Source of the DNA: Pleurodeles waltl
Lineage: Eukaryota > Chordata > Amphibia > Caudata > Salamandridae
Direction of reading: 5' to 3'
NCBI RefSeq assembly: GCF_031143425.1
Contig: NC_090450.1
Location: forward strand, 220,979,442 to 221,043,441
DNA length: 64,000 nt
Positions within the stretch are counted from its first letter, which is position 1, and each line of letters starts with the position of its first letter. The notes under the pieces are model-generated. The model searched no databases. It was given only the letters and a program-made list of their open reading frames with translations, and was not told the DNA's origin. Shown here piece by piece: positions 1 to 10,607 of this stretch. Both the position numbers and the translations under genes were made by a program.

Positions 1-2990
1 GTATGCTAGACTCATACAGACAGCTCTGGATATATGGTGCAAAGGTGTGAGTGTGGTGCTCGGCAGACTGATTTTGTGTTGACGCTAGTGAGAGGTTAGA
101 ACAGTGCCACATCTCTGCACATATGGTGCTTTCCTCCTCTCTCTCTGTCACGCATCGCAGACGCTGAAAAGTTGGGTGGCCTGCTGCATTATGTGACAGG
201 GTTGTAAATCTTGCCCCTCTTGTATAGGATATACTGTGATCCATCAGTCTTCCCCCATACTGTTATGTGCTACCTGTCGCAAAATATCCAGGTGGGGTAC
301 AAAAGTGTAAGTTTTCATTAAAATACAATACAATTATACTGCTTTCAGAATGATACACTTCAGAAAGTGAACAGCATTTACAGCAATATCCATGGATAGT
401 CATTGGAGTGCATGGATAACTAGCAACAAATTACTTACATGTTTTTGTTCCCACTAGTAATGCCCCAATTCAATGAGCACCCTTCTTGCTACTAGCCATC
501 TTCTTCAACATTTGTTCAATTTGCCAAATATTGTCTTCCGTATCTCGAACCTTGACAAAAAGAACAAAGAACATATAAAACATATTGTAACTTTTGTTCA
601 GATGGCCTTATTATGGCTGGTAAAGTCTTGCTCAATTAGTAGTTTCAGGATAGGCAAATTAGTAGAATTTTTAAATGATAAAAAAGAAAATGTTGCCAGT
701 TGCCAATTCCTGCTAAATAAAAATGCTACTCTGCCACAGCTGTGGGTATTCTTTAAAGCTGGCAAGAACACAAGAAAACCTCACTCCTCCCCATGCTCAT
801 ATCCTGCAGCTCAAAGAAGGATCCCTGGGGTAAAATTCATTGACCTTCTATCCTGCCTGGGACAAACTGTTCTTTGTGCTGAAACGTAAGTACAGAACAA
901 TGCAATTAAAGGGAAATGACAATGCTTAAGTATCACCATTATTAATATTATTAATAATTATATGCTATTTATCAGTATTATTATGATTTGTTTGTGATTT
1001 ACAGTACCTCATACAGCAGACGCCTGTGGCTTAATATATACATGTTTTATGAAAGAGACAAAATACTATTTTTACAAAATTATTTGGTGCAAAGACACCT
1101 AAGGATTGGAAAAAACACATTGGTATATGACATTGTCCACCGAACACAATGTGGTTTTTGGGGGCAGCCAACCCCCGGGAGGTTTGAGGAGGTGGTGCAG
1201 TCTGTGACTACCATGGGCTCCATTTGGGCTGTGTTTGGGCTAAGTTGTAGCCCAGGTATTTATACAGACATTTTACGTCCCAAGTCACCATTTTGTGGTA
1301 AGTAAGTGAGGGGGGTGAGGTATACATAGTTGAATTGTTGTATAGTGAGTCCCTTAGTTGTGTAAGGAAAAGGCAATGTTTGTAATGTAAGTGCACCTGT
1401 TTCAAAAAACCTGCCCTTTTCACACTACTACACCTGTGTCTGTGGTGGATAATCCCCCTCTTCCCCAATTGCTCAAGAAGATGTTATGCTGCGGGTGAAA
1501 AAGAAATATTGTTACTATAAAAGCAGGTCTCATACACATTCAATATTTTCCAAGTAAACGAGTCTCCGATTTGGCACAGCTTTAGTTGGGAATAAGTGAA
1601 TGCGTAGTAGCACTGGCATCCTTTCACATATTACAGGGAAAGGCAAAAGCACACAAAGACACAAATAGGCCTAGGATGTGCACTGTTGAGATGTGGACAC
1701 CAAAATGTGTATGTGACAAGAGTTTTGTTGGAGTTGAGTTAATTTCTGCCACATTACTGGAGCCAGAAAGTTAAATTCTCTACATTTCCGTGTCGGAACA
1801 TTAGCTAATATGCATCAAGGACTCAACGTCAAATGATGCCCGCCTGCCCAGACCCTTTTGCGGTAACGAGTCTCTCATAAATCGCAGATTTTCATTGGCT
1901 ATTTGGGGCCCTTAAAGGGTTAGGGGCACCCTAAAGATTTTGGGACCTCCGTACTACAGAGGGGCCTGTGCCACATCGCTTGCACGCACCTGTTTTTTGA
2001 CACATATCTTTTGGTAGACAACAACATTAATGGAAAATGAAAATCAAGTATTGCCTGTTGGCACGTTGTAACATACTGATTTACCTAGCTTGTGTGGTTT
2101 CTGAGCTGCCTTGTAACACAGCCTCCTTGCAGATGGAGGGTAGCTGGGGAATAGCTAATAAAGATAATGTCCTCTACTTTTCTGCATCCCTACAGAGCCG
2201 TAATATGGGCTGCTTCAGCCCTGAGGCACATGTGGACTCCTAACTTCCAAGGGGCCCATGCTCAGCCCAAAGCCTATGAATATTTGTGAGATGGTGTAGA
2301 ATTAGGGGCATCATTTTGCTTTATGTCACTGTGTTCCTTCTAATCTGTCCAATCCGCTCCCCTATCTATCACTTGTATTAATTTCAGAGTTACAGCTGGC
2401 CAAGAGGTATTGCTTCATTATTTTCACGTTTTCAACACTACACTGACACAGGGATGATTAACGTAAATTCAGAGATTAAAGAGGGCTGAAGCGTGCTGAC
2501 TACAAATAGAGTCCTAATAACCCTAATCCTTCTTCCTTCTTTTAATCTTGTGCTTGAGAGACACTATTAAAACCACTTGGTCGACTCAATACACAATTTA
2601 AACGCACCTTTTCAGATACAATAATTAAAGCCAGTACTAGCAAATACAGCCTAAAATTGAAAAACCACCTAGAACTTTGGTTGCAGATGAAGGAGCAACC
2701 CCTATGATGAAGCATGTCACCTATTGTGGGTGAGGGTTCAAGTCGTTTTTGCAATAAATAGGGTCCAAAGTAGATATGATGCGAGGCAAAAGGTTTTCTA
2801 GTCTCCCTCAGGGCCCCAGTGTCCATTTTCTCTTCACTGACTGTCCTTTAGCGAATCAAACCATCAAGGCCTGAGACCTTTACTTATCACTGAATTTAAG
2901 TAGTACCTGATGTACCATCAGGCAGATTGCAATTTACAAACCAATATGCGCAAATTACACATCGGCTGGATGTAACAAGATCAGCAGGTG
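1..2990. other. Unassigned DNA, no gene recognised
   Basis: No protein family is recognisable on either strand. Two plus-strand open frames (473-889, 138 codons; 988-1305, 105 codons) and one minus-strand frame (2542-2826) are long enough to notice. They show no motif, no repeat and no convincing splice context beyond a chance GTAAGT just after 889. They are best read as chance frames or very old repeat remnants. Confidence 0.5.
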
Positions 2991-3125
2991 TTTGGCCAAA
3001 ATATTGTTTTTAAATTATCGGGGACACAGAAATATTGAAAAGTACATATCTAGACACACAAATATCGTGATGCATGAATATCGTTGATAAGGATATTGTT
3101 TAGTAATGCAGTTGTAAATAATATA
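2990..3125. repeat. Cluster of AATATTG/AATATCG words, possible element terminus (left)
   Basis: Within about 130 bp the word AATATTG or AATATCG recurs five times, including a GACACAGAAATATTG core near 3023. A cluster of the same words in inverted orientation lies at 9785-9930 and includes the complementary core CAATATTTCTGT. The two clusters bound an AT-rich block and could be subterminal repeats of one large non-autonomous element. The pairing is by eye and imperfect. Confidence 0.3.
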
Positions 3126-3299
3126 AATGCTTTTTTAATATTGTTTTCACTAATATAGTGGTCAAAATATCTTGTTTTAAATTATTTGAATGTGTTCTAA
3201 TTGATATAATAATTTTATGTGTTACTGTTGTTTATACAGATGTTACTGTTTTTAAAATATAGCTTGTAATAGTGATCTACAATTTGTTAATAATTTCTA

Positions 3300-3770
3300 G
3301 TAGTAATTTATAGTTTTGTAGTTGATTGGTGGGTTTGTAGGAGGATAGGGTGGGGGGTTAATTAACTAATAAATAATTAAGAATTATTCCATACATTTTA
3401 TTATATGATTGATATTTTTTATATAATTTATGTAACACAGATGTTTTGTCGTATGTTATTTGTGGGCTGTTAGGTGTGTAGAGGTATAGGGTGGGAAGTT
3501 AATTAAGTACTAATTATTCAACAATAACTTATTGTTAAATATTATTTGCTTTGTAAAATATGGAATACTGATTTATTTACCTTGTATATTAGTTGCAGGA
3601 TACTAGGTTTGTAGGGGTATAAGGTGGGAAGTTAAGTCATACATATTTAGCATTTAATAATTGTTATTATATAATATATTTTAAATGTGTAAGTTATGAA
3701 ATAGCTATTTTGTGTTTATATTTTAGATGCAGACTGCTCGGTGCGTAGGGGTACATGATCAATAACAATT
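3300..3770. repeat. Four-copy tandem repeat, period about 133-141 bp
   Basis: A landmark GGTTTGTAGGGGTATAGGGT, followed by GGGAAGTTAATTAA in the better copies, recurs starting at 3332, 3473, 3606 and 3740 (spacings 141, 133, 134). The DNA between landmarks is AT-rich and diverged. The last copy is degenerate. No coding function is apparent. Confidence 0.6.
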
Positions 3771-4077
3771 ATTTATTAGTTGATAATTTGATATGGAATA
3801 GTAATTATGTAAATTGTTTATTTTGTTTTTTAAATCACCTGATCACCCGAAAGGCGTCCACCAAAGCAGAGTCGGTGCATGTAGCAGGTACAGGCTCACT
3901 ACATACAAGGCAGCAAAAATCACAAAAAGCTTGCTCTCCAAGGGTAATCCTCCAAAAAAGGTTAAATGGCCAATAAACCTTCTTGGGGAATTACCCTGTG
4001 AATGCAGGCCTTTTGTGGAGTCTACTTGATTTCCCTGCCTTGTGGGGTTACTTAATTATATATTGTATTTCAAGTGA

Positions 4078-4965
4078 AGTATTCTCCCTACTCCTGCTTA
4101 GATTGGAGTGGGAATAGTAGATTTCCCCACTCCAAAATCTAACACTTTCCCTTTCGTTGCAGAGACATGAGTGGGAATACCCCTCAAAGCACAGCATTTT
4201 CCCTACTGTTGTGCTGACTGGAGTGGGAATAGTACATTTTACTCATCCAAAGACCAGCACTATCTTTACTGTTGCGCTGACTGAAGTGGAAATAGTAAAT
4301 TTCACTCCACCTAAATCCAACACTTTTACTACTATGGAAAGGACTGGAGTGGGGATAGTAAATTGTACCCCCTCCAAAGTCCAGTACTTTCCCTACTGTT
4401 GCAATGACTGGAGAGGGAATAGTAAATGTCACTCCTCTGAAATCTCCCGCTTTCCCTACAGTTGCACAAACTGGAGTGGGAATAGTACATTTTACCCTTT
4501 AAAGTCCAACACCCTCCAAACTGGTGCACTAAAGGGAGTAGGAATAGTAAATGTTACCCCTCCAAAATCCAATGCTTTCCCAACTTTTGCGATGTTTGAA
4601 GTGAGAATTTCAAATGTAACCCCATTGAAGTTCAACACTTTCCCTTTTGTTGTGTTGTGTGCTGCAGGAATAGTACATTCCTCCCTTCAGAAGTCCAATG
4701 CCTTCCCTAATATTGTACTACTTAAAACAGGAATAACAAATTGTAACCCTCTGAACTCCAACACTTTCCCTACTGTTGCATTTTTTGGAGTGAAAATAGT
4801 AAATTTAATCTCTCCAAAGTCCAACACTTTCCATACCATTGCTTAGATTGGAGTGGGAATAGTACAATTCACATCTTCAAAGTCCAACGCTTTCTCTACT
4901 GTTGCAGAGACAGGAGTGTGAATAGTAAATTTTACTCTTCCAAAGTACAACACTTAAGGGGCATC
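4078..4965 (+). repeat. 63-bp minisatellite, block 1
   Basis: The unit reads roughly CTTTCCCTACTGTTGC, then GACTGGAGTGGGAATAGTA, then AATTTCACCCCTCCAAAGTCC. The GACTGGAG landmark falls at 4216, 4279, 4342, 4406 and 4469, a regular 63-64 bp step, and about 14 diverged units fill the block. Because 63 is a multiple of three, a frame of 229 codons stays open by chance across 4157-4846. It is periodic like the DNA and should not be called a gene. Confidence 0.85.
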
Positions 4966-5480
4966 TTAAAGGTTCTGGGGGGCCCTGGGCCAAATGTATT
5001 TTGGCGGCCCCTGTTCGGAACAGCTTTGAATCTATTATCCAATTTTAGCTCTTTCATGCCTTCTTTGACCAAGTCACTGACAGTGCACGGGCCTACTTGT
5101 CCAAATTCTAAATGTGTTTACATTTAATATTCAGCGATAGTGATGTGTGTTTTCAATACTGTTACACAGCAGCAGCTCACTAATATTACTGAAAATAACC
5201 TCTGTGACACCCTCACAATTTCACATATGTGAGGTCTTGTTTTGATCTAAAGCGAAACTTTACTTATGGCTTGCAGAGCAACAACAATTATCTGCAAAAT
5301 GTCTGTAATTGACTCTCACACATCACCCATGTTAAAAAAATAAAGGGAACGGTACATAAAACAATCTGTTTAAAATCTATTCGAGGTCTTCATTCTAAGA
5401 CTCTCTGTAGAAGACAGCTGGTTCTACCACAGGCCCCCCAGAAAGGCTGGGACTCTGGGCTAGAGTCCACTTTGCCCATG
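4966..5480. other. Spacer between minisatellite blocks
   Basis: Non-repetitive sequence separates the two minisatellite blocks. It contains CTTAAGGGGCATCTTAAAGG near 4953 and nothing recognisable as a gene. It may be an insertion into a once continuous array. Confidence 0.4.
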
Positions 5481-5489
5481 GCCTAAAAC

Positions 5490-6262
5490 ATTTCCTTCCC
5501 TTCTGTTTTGCTGACTGGAGTGGGAATAGTAAATTTTATGTCTTCGAAATCCAGGGTTTTTCTACTGTTACTCTGTTTGAAGTGAGAATGATAAATGTAG
5601 CCCCTACAATGCCCAACACTTTTCCTGTTCTGTTGTTTGGGGTAGGAATAGTACATTTCTCCCCACCAAAGTCCAATGCTCTCCATAATATCACACAGAA
5701 TGGAGTGAGAATACTAAATTTCACCCCTCTGAAGTCCAATACTTTCCATACTATTGTTTAGACTGGAGTGGGAATAGTATTTTTCACCCCTCCAAAGTCC
5801 AATGCTTTCCCTATTGTTGGAACTGACTGGAATAGGAACAGTAAATCTAACTCCTCCGAAGTCCAACATTTTCCCTGTTCTATTGTTTGGAGTGGGAATA
5901 TTAACTTTCTGGCCACCAAATTCCAACGCTCTCCCTACTGTCACACAGAATTGAGTGAGAATGCTACATTTCACCCCTCTGAAGTCCAACACTTTCCCTG
6001 CTATTGCTTAGACTGGAGTGGGAATAGTAATTTTCACCCCTCCAAAGTCCAGTGCTTCCCTACTGTTGGAACTGCCTGGAATAGGAACACTAAATCTAAC
6101 TCCTCTGAAGTCCAACATTTTTCCTGTTATTGCAGTGAGTGGAGTAAGGAAAGTAAATCTGACTCCACCGAAGTATGACACTTTTCCTACCACTACATTA
6201 ACTAGAGTGGGAATGGTATATTTCAAATTCTTAGACTCCAATAGTTTTCACAATATTGATTA
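5490..6262 (+). repeat. 63-bp minisatellite, block 2, with about 250-bp higher-order period
   Basis: The same ~62-63 bp unit as block 1 continues here, but neighbouring units differ more from each other than from units four places away. The variant CCTGTTCTRTTGTTTGGRGT starts at 5624 and again at 5874, a 250 bp step, and the following units (CACACAGAATGGAGTGAGAA, then TTGTTTAGACTGGAGTGGG) recur in the same order. This is a four-unit higher-order repeat, as made by unequal exchange of multi-unit blocks. Confidence 0.75.
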
Positions 6263-6453
6263 AATAGATTTTATATCATTCATTGCTTTTTAATTCTATA
6301 TTATTTGTTTATATTTTTATTTTTTTTAATGTTTATATTACTTTTCGCAAATACATTTTGGGGATTAAAAAAAAAAATTAATATTGTATTTATTGCCTAC
6401 ATTAATTAAAATATTTTTCTTATTCAATTGTTTATAATTTTAGGGTCTTATTT

Positions 6454-6462
<9 letters not shown>
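6263..6462. other. AT-rich spacer
   Basis: Very AT-rich unique sequence with poly-T and poly-A runs. No gene is seen. Confidence 0.4.
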
Positions 6463-6524
<62 letters not shown>

Positions 6525-6530
6525 TTATAT
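6463..6530. repeat. (TA)n microsatellite, left copy
   Basis: A run of alternating T and A with a few interruptions (ATACATATAT, TTTATATATG). It forms the left edge of the duplicated block that flanks the Penelope-like element; a longer TA run sits at the equivalent place on the right (9227-9368). Confidence 0.9.
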
Positions 6531-6785
6531 ATGTACCTCACATGTAATTTACTTAATAAAAATATTAATCTTACATTATAATAATGTTCTAAATATTTAA
6601 CATTTATTACGGAAAATATATACCTATATATTTGTTACTGACTTTAAATTATTTGAAAAATAAACATTTATACTGTTTTTATCAAATATATACATATTTC
6701 ATAGTAATGAAGTTGAAATATAAAACGAATATGTAGTAGTAAAGGTCTAAAAGATATAACAAGCACTCCCTCGAAGTCAACATGT
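6531..6785 (+). repeat. Left copy of the DNA duplicated around the Penelope-like element
   Basis: 6531-~6725 repeats 9369-~9565 with only about two base differences. 6731-6784, ending TCGAAGTCAACATGTT, repeats 10063-10116 with no difference I can see. In the right copy the two parts are about 500 bp apart; here they are joined directly at a shared ATGTA. This fits a long target duplication, or tandem duplication, whose left copy later lost ~500 bp through microhomology. Confidence 0.75.
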
Positions 6786-8612
6786 TATGTAGAAGAAGCA
6801 CTGAGACAATTGAACATGCATGTGAATTATTGTAAATTAACGCATAATCCTATCAGTGATTTAGTCTGGGACCTGAATGAGAGGTTAGAAAAATGGTATT
6901 CAGAAGGATTGATTAGTTATGATGAGAAATTATATATGACGAATAATAATCCAATCATGCCAACAATATATTTCTTACCTAAAATCCATAAAACCCTAGA
7001 TATACCTCCTGGTAGGCCCATCATATCAAGTTGTGGTTCATTATATGAAGGTATTTCAAACTATATAGATTACTTTTTGGCCCCAATGGTCAAAGGTCTG
7101 AACTCATATATACAAGATGCTGGGGATTTTTTAAGAGCATTGGATGGTGTAGCATGGCAACCTGACTATTTGTTGGTAACGATAGATGTTGTGTCATTGT
7201 ATACTTCCATTTCACACAAAGTGGGGATAAATGCAGTGAAATATTTTCTGTGGCAAAAAAGTATTCATTTTCTGAAACATTCCGAGATGCTATTAGAAAT
7301 GATAGGAATATGTCTCAACAATAATATTTTTCTGTTTAATCATCAAATTTATAAACAAACCTGTGGGACAGCCATGGGAATGACCTTCTCCCCGAGTTAT
7401 GCAAATCTCATGATGGGGTGGTGGGAGAAGTGCGTAGCTTGGGTTCAAGAGAATGAAAAATATATGGATAAGGTAATTATGTGGCTTCGCTACATAGACG
7501 ACTTGTTCCTGATTTGGCATGGAACCACAAACGATTTTGAGGAATTTTTTCATATATTAAATAAGAATGACGTAGGATTACAGTTTACATACAAACTTAG
7601 TGAGAGCCTGATAGAATTCTTAGATGTGCAAGTACACATTGTAGCAGGAACATTACAGACCACATTATATAGAAACCCCACTGCAACTAATAGCATTTTG
7701 CACGGGACCAGTTTCCACCCTACATCTCTAATTAGAAGTATCCCTTATGGTGAATTTATTCGTATAAGAAGGAACCGTTCAGATGAACAGGATATGAACG
7801 ATAAATTCAGTGAAACCCGACAAAGGTTTATCAATAGGGGATACACTTTAAAATCTATTAAGCAAGGAGAATTGAAGGCAAGGGAAAAAACCCGCAATCA
7901 GGTGTTGGCGAAAAAAAGTAATGTGTTAGAACATCCAGAACAGAATAAGGATGAGATTAGACTAATTTTGGATTATAGTAAAGAAAACCATCAAATTGTA
8001 AAAGTACTGAGAAGACATTGGCATCTAATCCAAAAAGACAGTGACATTGGACATCGGGCTGGAACCTGTCCTTCCATTACATATCAAAAAGTACCATCTT
8101 TGCAGGACATGCTAGTAAGAAGTCATTTCGAGTCGCCCAGAGCTTTTGATTGGTTAATAGGGGGCAATAAGGGTTTTTTCTCTTGTAGGAAATGTAACGC
8201 ATGTAAAATTGGTTGTGATAAAAAGTTCTTCACAGATTTTAGAGGAAAAAATGTAATGATCAAGGAAAAAATTATATGTGAGACCTCCTTTGTGGTGTAT
8301 GTGTTAGAATGCCGATGTGGCCTGAAATATGTGGGCAGTACCATATGCCCTTTAAGAAAGCGCATCCTAGAACACATAAGGGCAGTGCAAAATGAGGATA
8401 TGTCTTATGCTATAACGAAACATCTTAAAACTCACCCTAACCTGGATTGGATGACCATGAAATACTATGGCATTGCAACTGTACACAAACATGAACGAGG
8501 GGGTGACAGGGTTCAGAAATTAAGACGTTTGGAGTCAAAATATATCATCAAATTAAAAACTAAGATGCCTTATGGAATCAATTACGATGAGGAGTTGTAT
8601 TGTCACTTATGA
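6786..8612 (+). CDS. Penelope-like reverse transcriptase with C-terminal GIY-YIG endonuclease (N-terminally truncated)
   Basis: 608 codons are open from the truncation point to TGA. Homology to the family begins at once (YVEEALRQL, a conserved stretch upstream of the polymerase core), so the true N terminus is missing and there is no authentic start codon; the first in-frame ATG comes several codons in. The polymerase contains IYFLPKIHK and PPGRPIIS, the family landmarks for the fingers, then the catalytic YIDD at residues 236-239. A cysteine-rich patch (CRKCNACKIGC) precedes the endonuclease, where VVYVLEC at 503-509, KYVGST at 514-519 and an Arg/Glu/His run (LRKRILEH) at 523-530 form the GIY-YIG core. 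No frameshift or internal stop is present. The protein would make and use a single-strand nick to prime reverse transcription. Family assignment is secure; the subclade (Neptune-like or other) is not. Confidence 0.93.
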   Translation, partial: YVEEALRQLNMHVNYCKLTHNPISDLVWDLNERLEKWYSEGLISYDEKLYMTNNNPIMPTIYFLPKIHKTLDIPPGRPIISSCGSLYEGISNYIDYFLAPMVKGLNSYIQDAGDFLRALDGVAWQPDYLLVTIDVVSLYTSISHKVGINAVKYFLWQKSIHFLKHSEMLLEMIGICLNNNIFLFNHQIYKQTCGTAMGMTFSPSYANLMMGWWEKCVAWVQENEKYMDKVIMWLRYIDDLFLIWHGTTNDFEEFFHILNKNDVGLQFTYKLSESLIEFLDVQVHIVAGTLQTTLYRNPTATNSILHGTSFHPTSLIRSIPYGEFIRIRRNRSDEQDMNDKFSETRQRFINRGYTLKSIKQGELKAREKTRNQVLAKKSNVLEHPEQNKDEIRLILDYSKENHQIVKVLRRHWHLIQKDSDIGHRAGTCPSITYQKVPSLQDMLVRSHFESPRAFDWLIGGNKGFFSCRKCNACKIGCDKKFFTDFRGKNVMIKEKIICETSFVVYVLECRCGLKYVGSTICPLRKRILEHIRAVQNEDMSYAITKHLKTHPNLDWMTMKYYGIATVHKHERGGDRVQKLRRLESKYIIKLKTKMPYGINYDEELYCHL

Positions 8613-9225
8613 GTGTGCAATAAGAATGATATATTACTGTCTTTGTAGAAAGTCAAGAAAAGTTGATTATGATTTTGATGTGAGAAAAAATAGTGATAAA
8701 ATAAGGGGGGCGAGTATCCCTGTAGTGATTCGAGAAATATAAGATGGTTGTTGATTATTGATTATTAGGTATTCACAATTAGCAAGAAAAACTAGGACAG
8801 TAGGATCTTATGTATAATGCAATATGTATGGTGTAGTAGCAATTATAGGAGTTTTTTACTTTTTATTTTTGTTGGCACTTTATTATCACTTGTTTGTTTG
8901 AATATTCTGGGTGCATATGAATTCACTTGTTTCCTTTTGTTATATTAGTAACACTTTTGGGACAAGCTTATGTGTATTGGTGATGTGTTGCAGCACTAGA
9001 CATGTTATATATATAACTACATATCCCAGAATGCCACATAAAGGCATAGCTTAGTGGAAAAGTATAAATACAACATGGTTTGGAAGAATCAAGTTACCGT
9101 GATCAAGACCGAGAAGGTCAAAACACGTTGGTGTTAGGTGGTGGGGTCGTTTATTTACTGAATAAAAGAGGATTAATCACAATTCTGTGAGTGCGGCATC
9201 TTTAACTTGAATGTTAAGCTGGCTA
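8613..9225 (+). other. Penelope-like element 3' untranslated region
   Basis: Non-coding sequence follows the stop codon. It includes TATAAATACAACATGG at ~9064, the small perfect stem GACC-GAGAA-GGTC at 9107-9119, and a tail with GAATAAAAGAGGATTAATC before the TA repeat. The region round the stem resembles a decayed hammerhead-ribozyme core and is listed separately. Confidence 0.6.
9100..9135 (+). ncRNA. Possible degenerate hammerhead ribozyme core of the Penelope-like element
   Basis: GACCGAGAAGGTC followed by AAAAC resembles the conserved hammerhead order CUGANGA, stem II, GAAAC, with several departures: CCGAGA for CUGANGA and AAAAC for GAAAC. Hammerhead motifs are known in the pseudo-LTRs of Penelope-like elements. 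The cleavage-site stem was not found with confidence, so an active ribozyme is unlikely as written. Confidence 0.22.
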
Positions 9226-9226
9226 A

Positions 9227-9229
9227 ATG

Positions 9230-9265
<36 letters not shown>

Positions 9266-9284
9266 ATAGATATATATATATATG

Positions 9285-9368
<84 letters not shown>
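9227..9368. repeat. (TA)n microsatellite, right copy
   Basis: Almost pure TA dinucleotide with early ATACAT and ATAGAT interruptions. It abuts the 3' end of the Penelope-like element and the right copy of the duplicated flank. Short open frames of Ile-Tyr repeats come from it and are not genes. Confidence 0.95.
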
Positions 9369-9373
<5 letters not shown>

Positions 9374-10117
9374 CTCACATGTAATTTACTTAATAAAAAT
9401 ATTAATCTTACATTATAATAATGTTCTAAATATTTTACATTTATTACGGAAAATATATACCTATATATTTGTTACTGACTTTAAATTATTTGAAAAATAA
9501 ACATTTATACTGTTTTTATCAAATATATACATATTTCATAGTAATGAAGTTGAAATATAAAACAAATATAATGTAAAATAAATATTGTTCTGTTTCACTA
9601 CCTATATATTTACATAAATACATATGTATGAATGTGTGTTTATATGAGTATATATTTATATATAATATTAAATGGTAATGTAATATATTTCATTCAAAAT
9701 ATATTCAATTTATATATTAAAATATTTTACATTAACTACTTTAAACCCTATTTATATTAAAAGAATTTTTTTTGTTTATTTCGGAACATATTTGTGTCAA
9801 CAATATTTCTTTCCCAATATTTCTGTACTTACCAATACAAGTATAGAGGCACAATATTATGGTAACAATATTTTTGATACAATATTTTTGTCAGCGATAT
9901 TGTTTACCACAATATTGGGTCAATGATCCATCCCAGCAATGTGGGATGCTACTGGTGTACTAAAAAAGTACACTCATAGTAGGTCATAAAACCTTATGCT
10001 GATTGCTTAATGAATAGTTATGAGGCAAGACACATTTTGGCACCCTCTACAAATGTCTGTAAATGTAGTAGTAAAGGTCTAAAAGATATAACAAGCACTC
10101 CCTCGAAGTCAACATGT
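9369..10117 (+). repeat. Right, longer copy of the DNA duplicated around the Penelope-like element
   Basis: The first ~195 bp match 6531-~6725 and the last ~55 bp match 6731-6784, with ~500 bp of AT-rich DNA between them that is missing from the left copy. The unshared middle contains the AATATTG word cluster at 9785-9930. This copy probably keeps the original order of the target DNA. Confidence 0.7.
9785..9935. repeat. Cluster of CAATATT words, possible element terminus (right)
   Basis: CAATATT or its equivalent occurs about eight times in 150 bp (for example CAACAATATTTC, CACAATATTATG, AACAATATTTTT, CACAATATTGGG). It mirrors the AATATTG cluster at 2990-3125. If the two are paired ends, the ~6.9 kb between them would be one element that carries the minisatellite and was later hit by the Penelope-like insertion. 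Confidence 0.3.
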
Positions 10118-10249
10118 TTTTAAAGCAGTTTTGCTTATAAACAGAGAGGAGCTGCTTTTAAGGAATATTTTCATATCCATGTAATACATCAGGGGAGCAT
10201 GGAGTGGTTCTCTGGAACACTGTCTGCTTCCTACTAGGCAACTGCCTCA

Positions 10250-10607
10250 TGTTACGGGGTAGACACATGCTCCCAACACAAATAACCACACAGACTCTTC
10301 TTGGCAATCGAAAGACAGTATTTACTAACTGTCGCAACAGGGATAAATACACTGCGGACTGCACCTCAGCCCTGCTCAAGCTACTTCTGCAGTTTTTCTC
10401 AAATGCCTGTTCACAGGCAGGCCTACCACTTAACCCTGAATTCCTAAACTAAACTACTAGACATTTCTTCATTACACATCTGGCAATGCTGTGTGAAAGG
10501 GCAGTCTTTGGCCTATCAATGCATGGGTGTTTCATAGTAGATGTAAGCTCCTTAGAGTTTGTGCTAGCATCGTTGTGTGCCTGAGACCTCCAAGTGCTCA
10601 GAATTTA
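10250..10607 (-). repeat. ERV1 3' LTR, distal part (split by Harbinger A)
   Basis: Read on the minus strand this segment ends CCCCGTAACA at 10250. It is homologous along its whole length to the plus-strand LTR at ~40150-40570, which ends AACCCATAACA. Shared blocks include AGACTCTTC-GGCAAT, ACTGCGGA-GGCACCTCAGCCC and GTGGGTGTTTCATAGTAGAT (given in the plus orientation of this copy, allowing small differences). Homology stops at the Harbinger A terminus and resumes at 35246. Confidence 0.75.

Larger units (their letters stand above)
6786..9225 (+). mobile_element. Penelope-like retroelement, 5'-truncated, recent
   Basis: The element starts abruptly inside the reverse-transcriptase coding region at 6786, immediately after the duplicated flank, and runs through a ~0.6 kb 3' untranslated tail to about 9225, just before a long TA repeat. 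The reading frame is uninterrupted and the flanking copies are nearly identical, so the insertion is young. Penelope-like elements copy RNA at a nick made by a GIY-YIG endonuclease and often insert truncated. A full-length member would be expected to have more protein upstream of the first residue seen here. Confidence 0.88.

Noticed and set aside
4157..4846. 229-codon open frame with a ~21-residue repeat
   Set aside because: It follows the 63 bp minisatellite, and opposite-strand frames show the same pattern. There is no start context and no conservation beyond the DNA repeat.
4078..6262. CRISPR-like array
   Set aside because: The units are contiguous diverged tandem repeats without conserved-repeat/unique-spacer alternation, in a vertebrate-type genome.
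9227..9418. Ile-Tyr-rich open frame
   Set aside because: Translation of a TA microsatellite.
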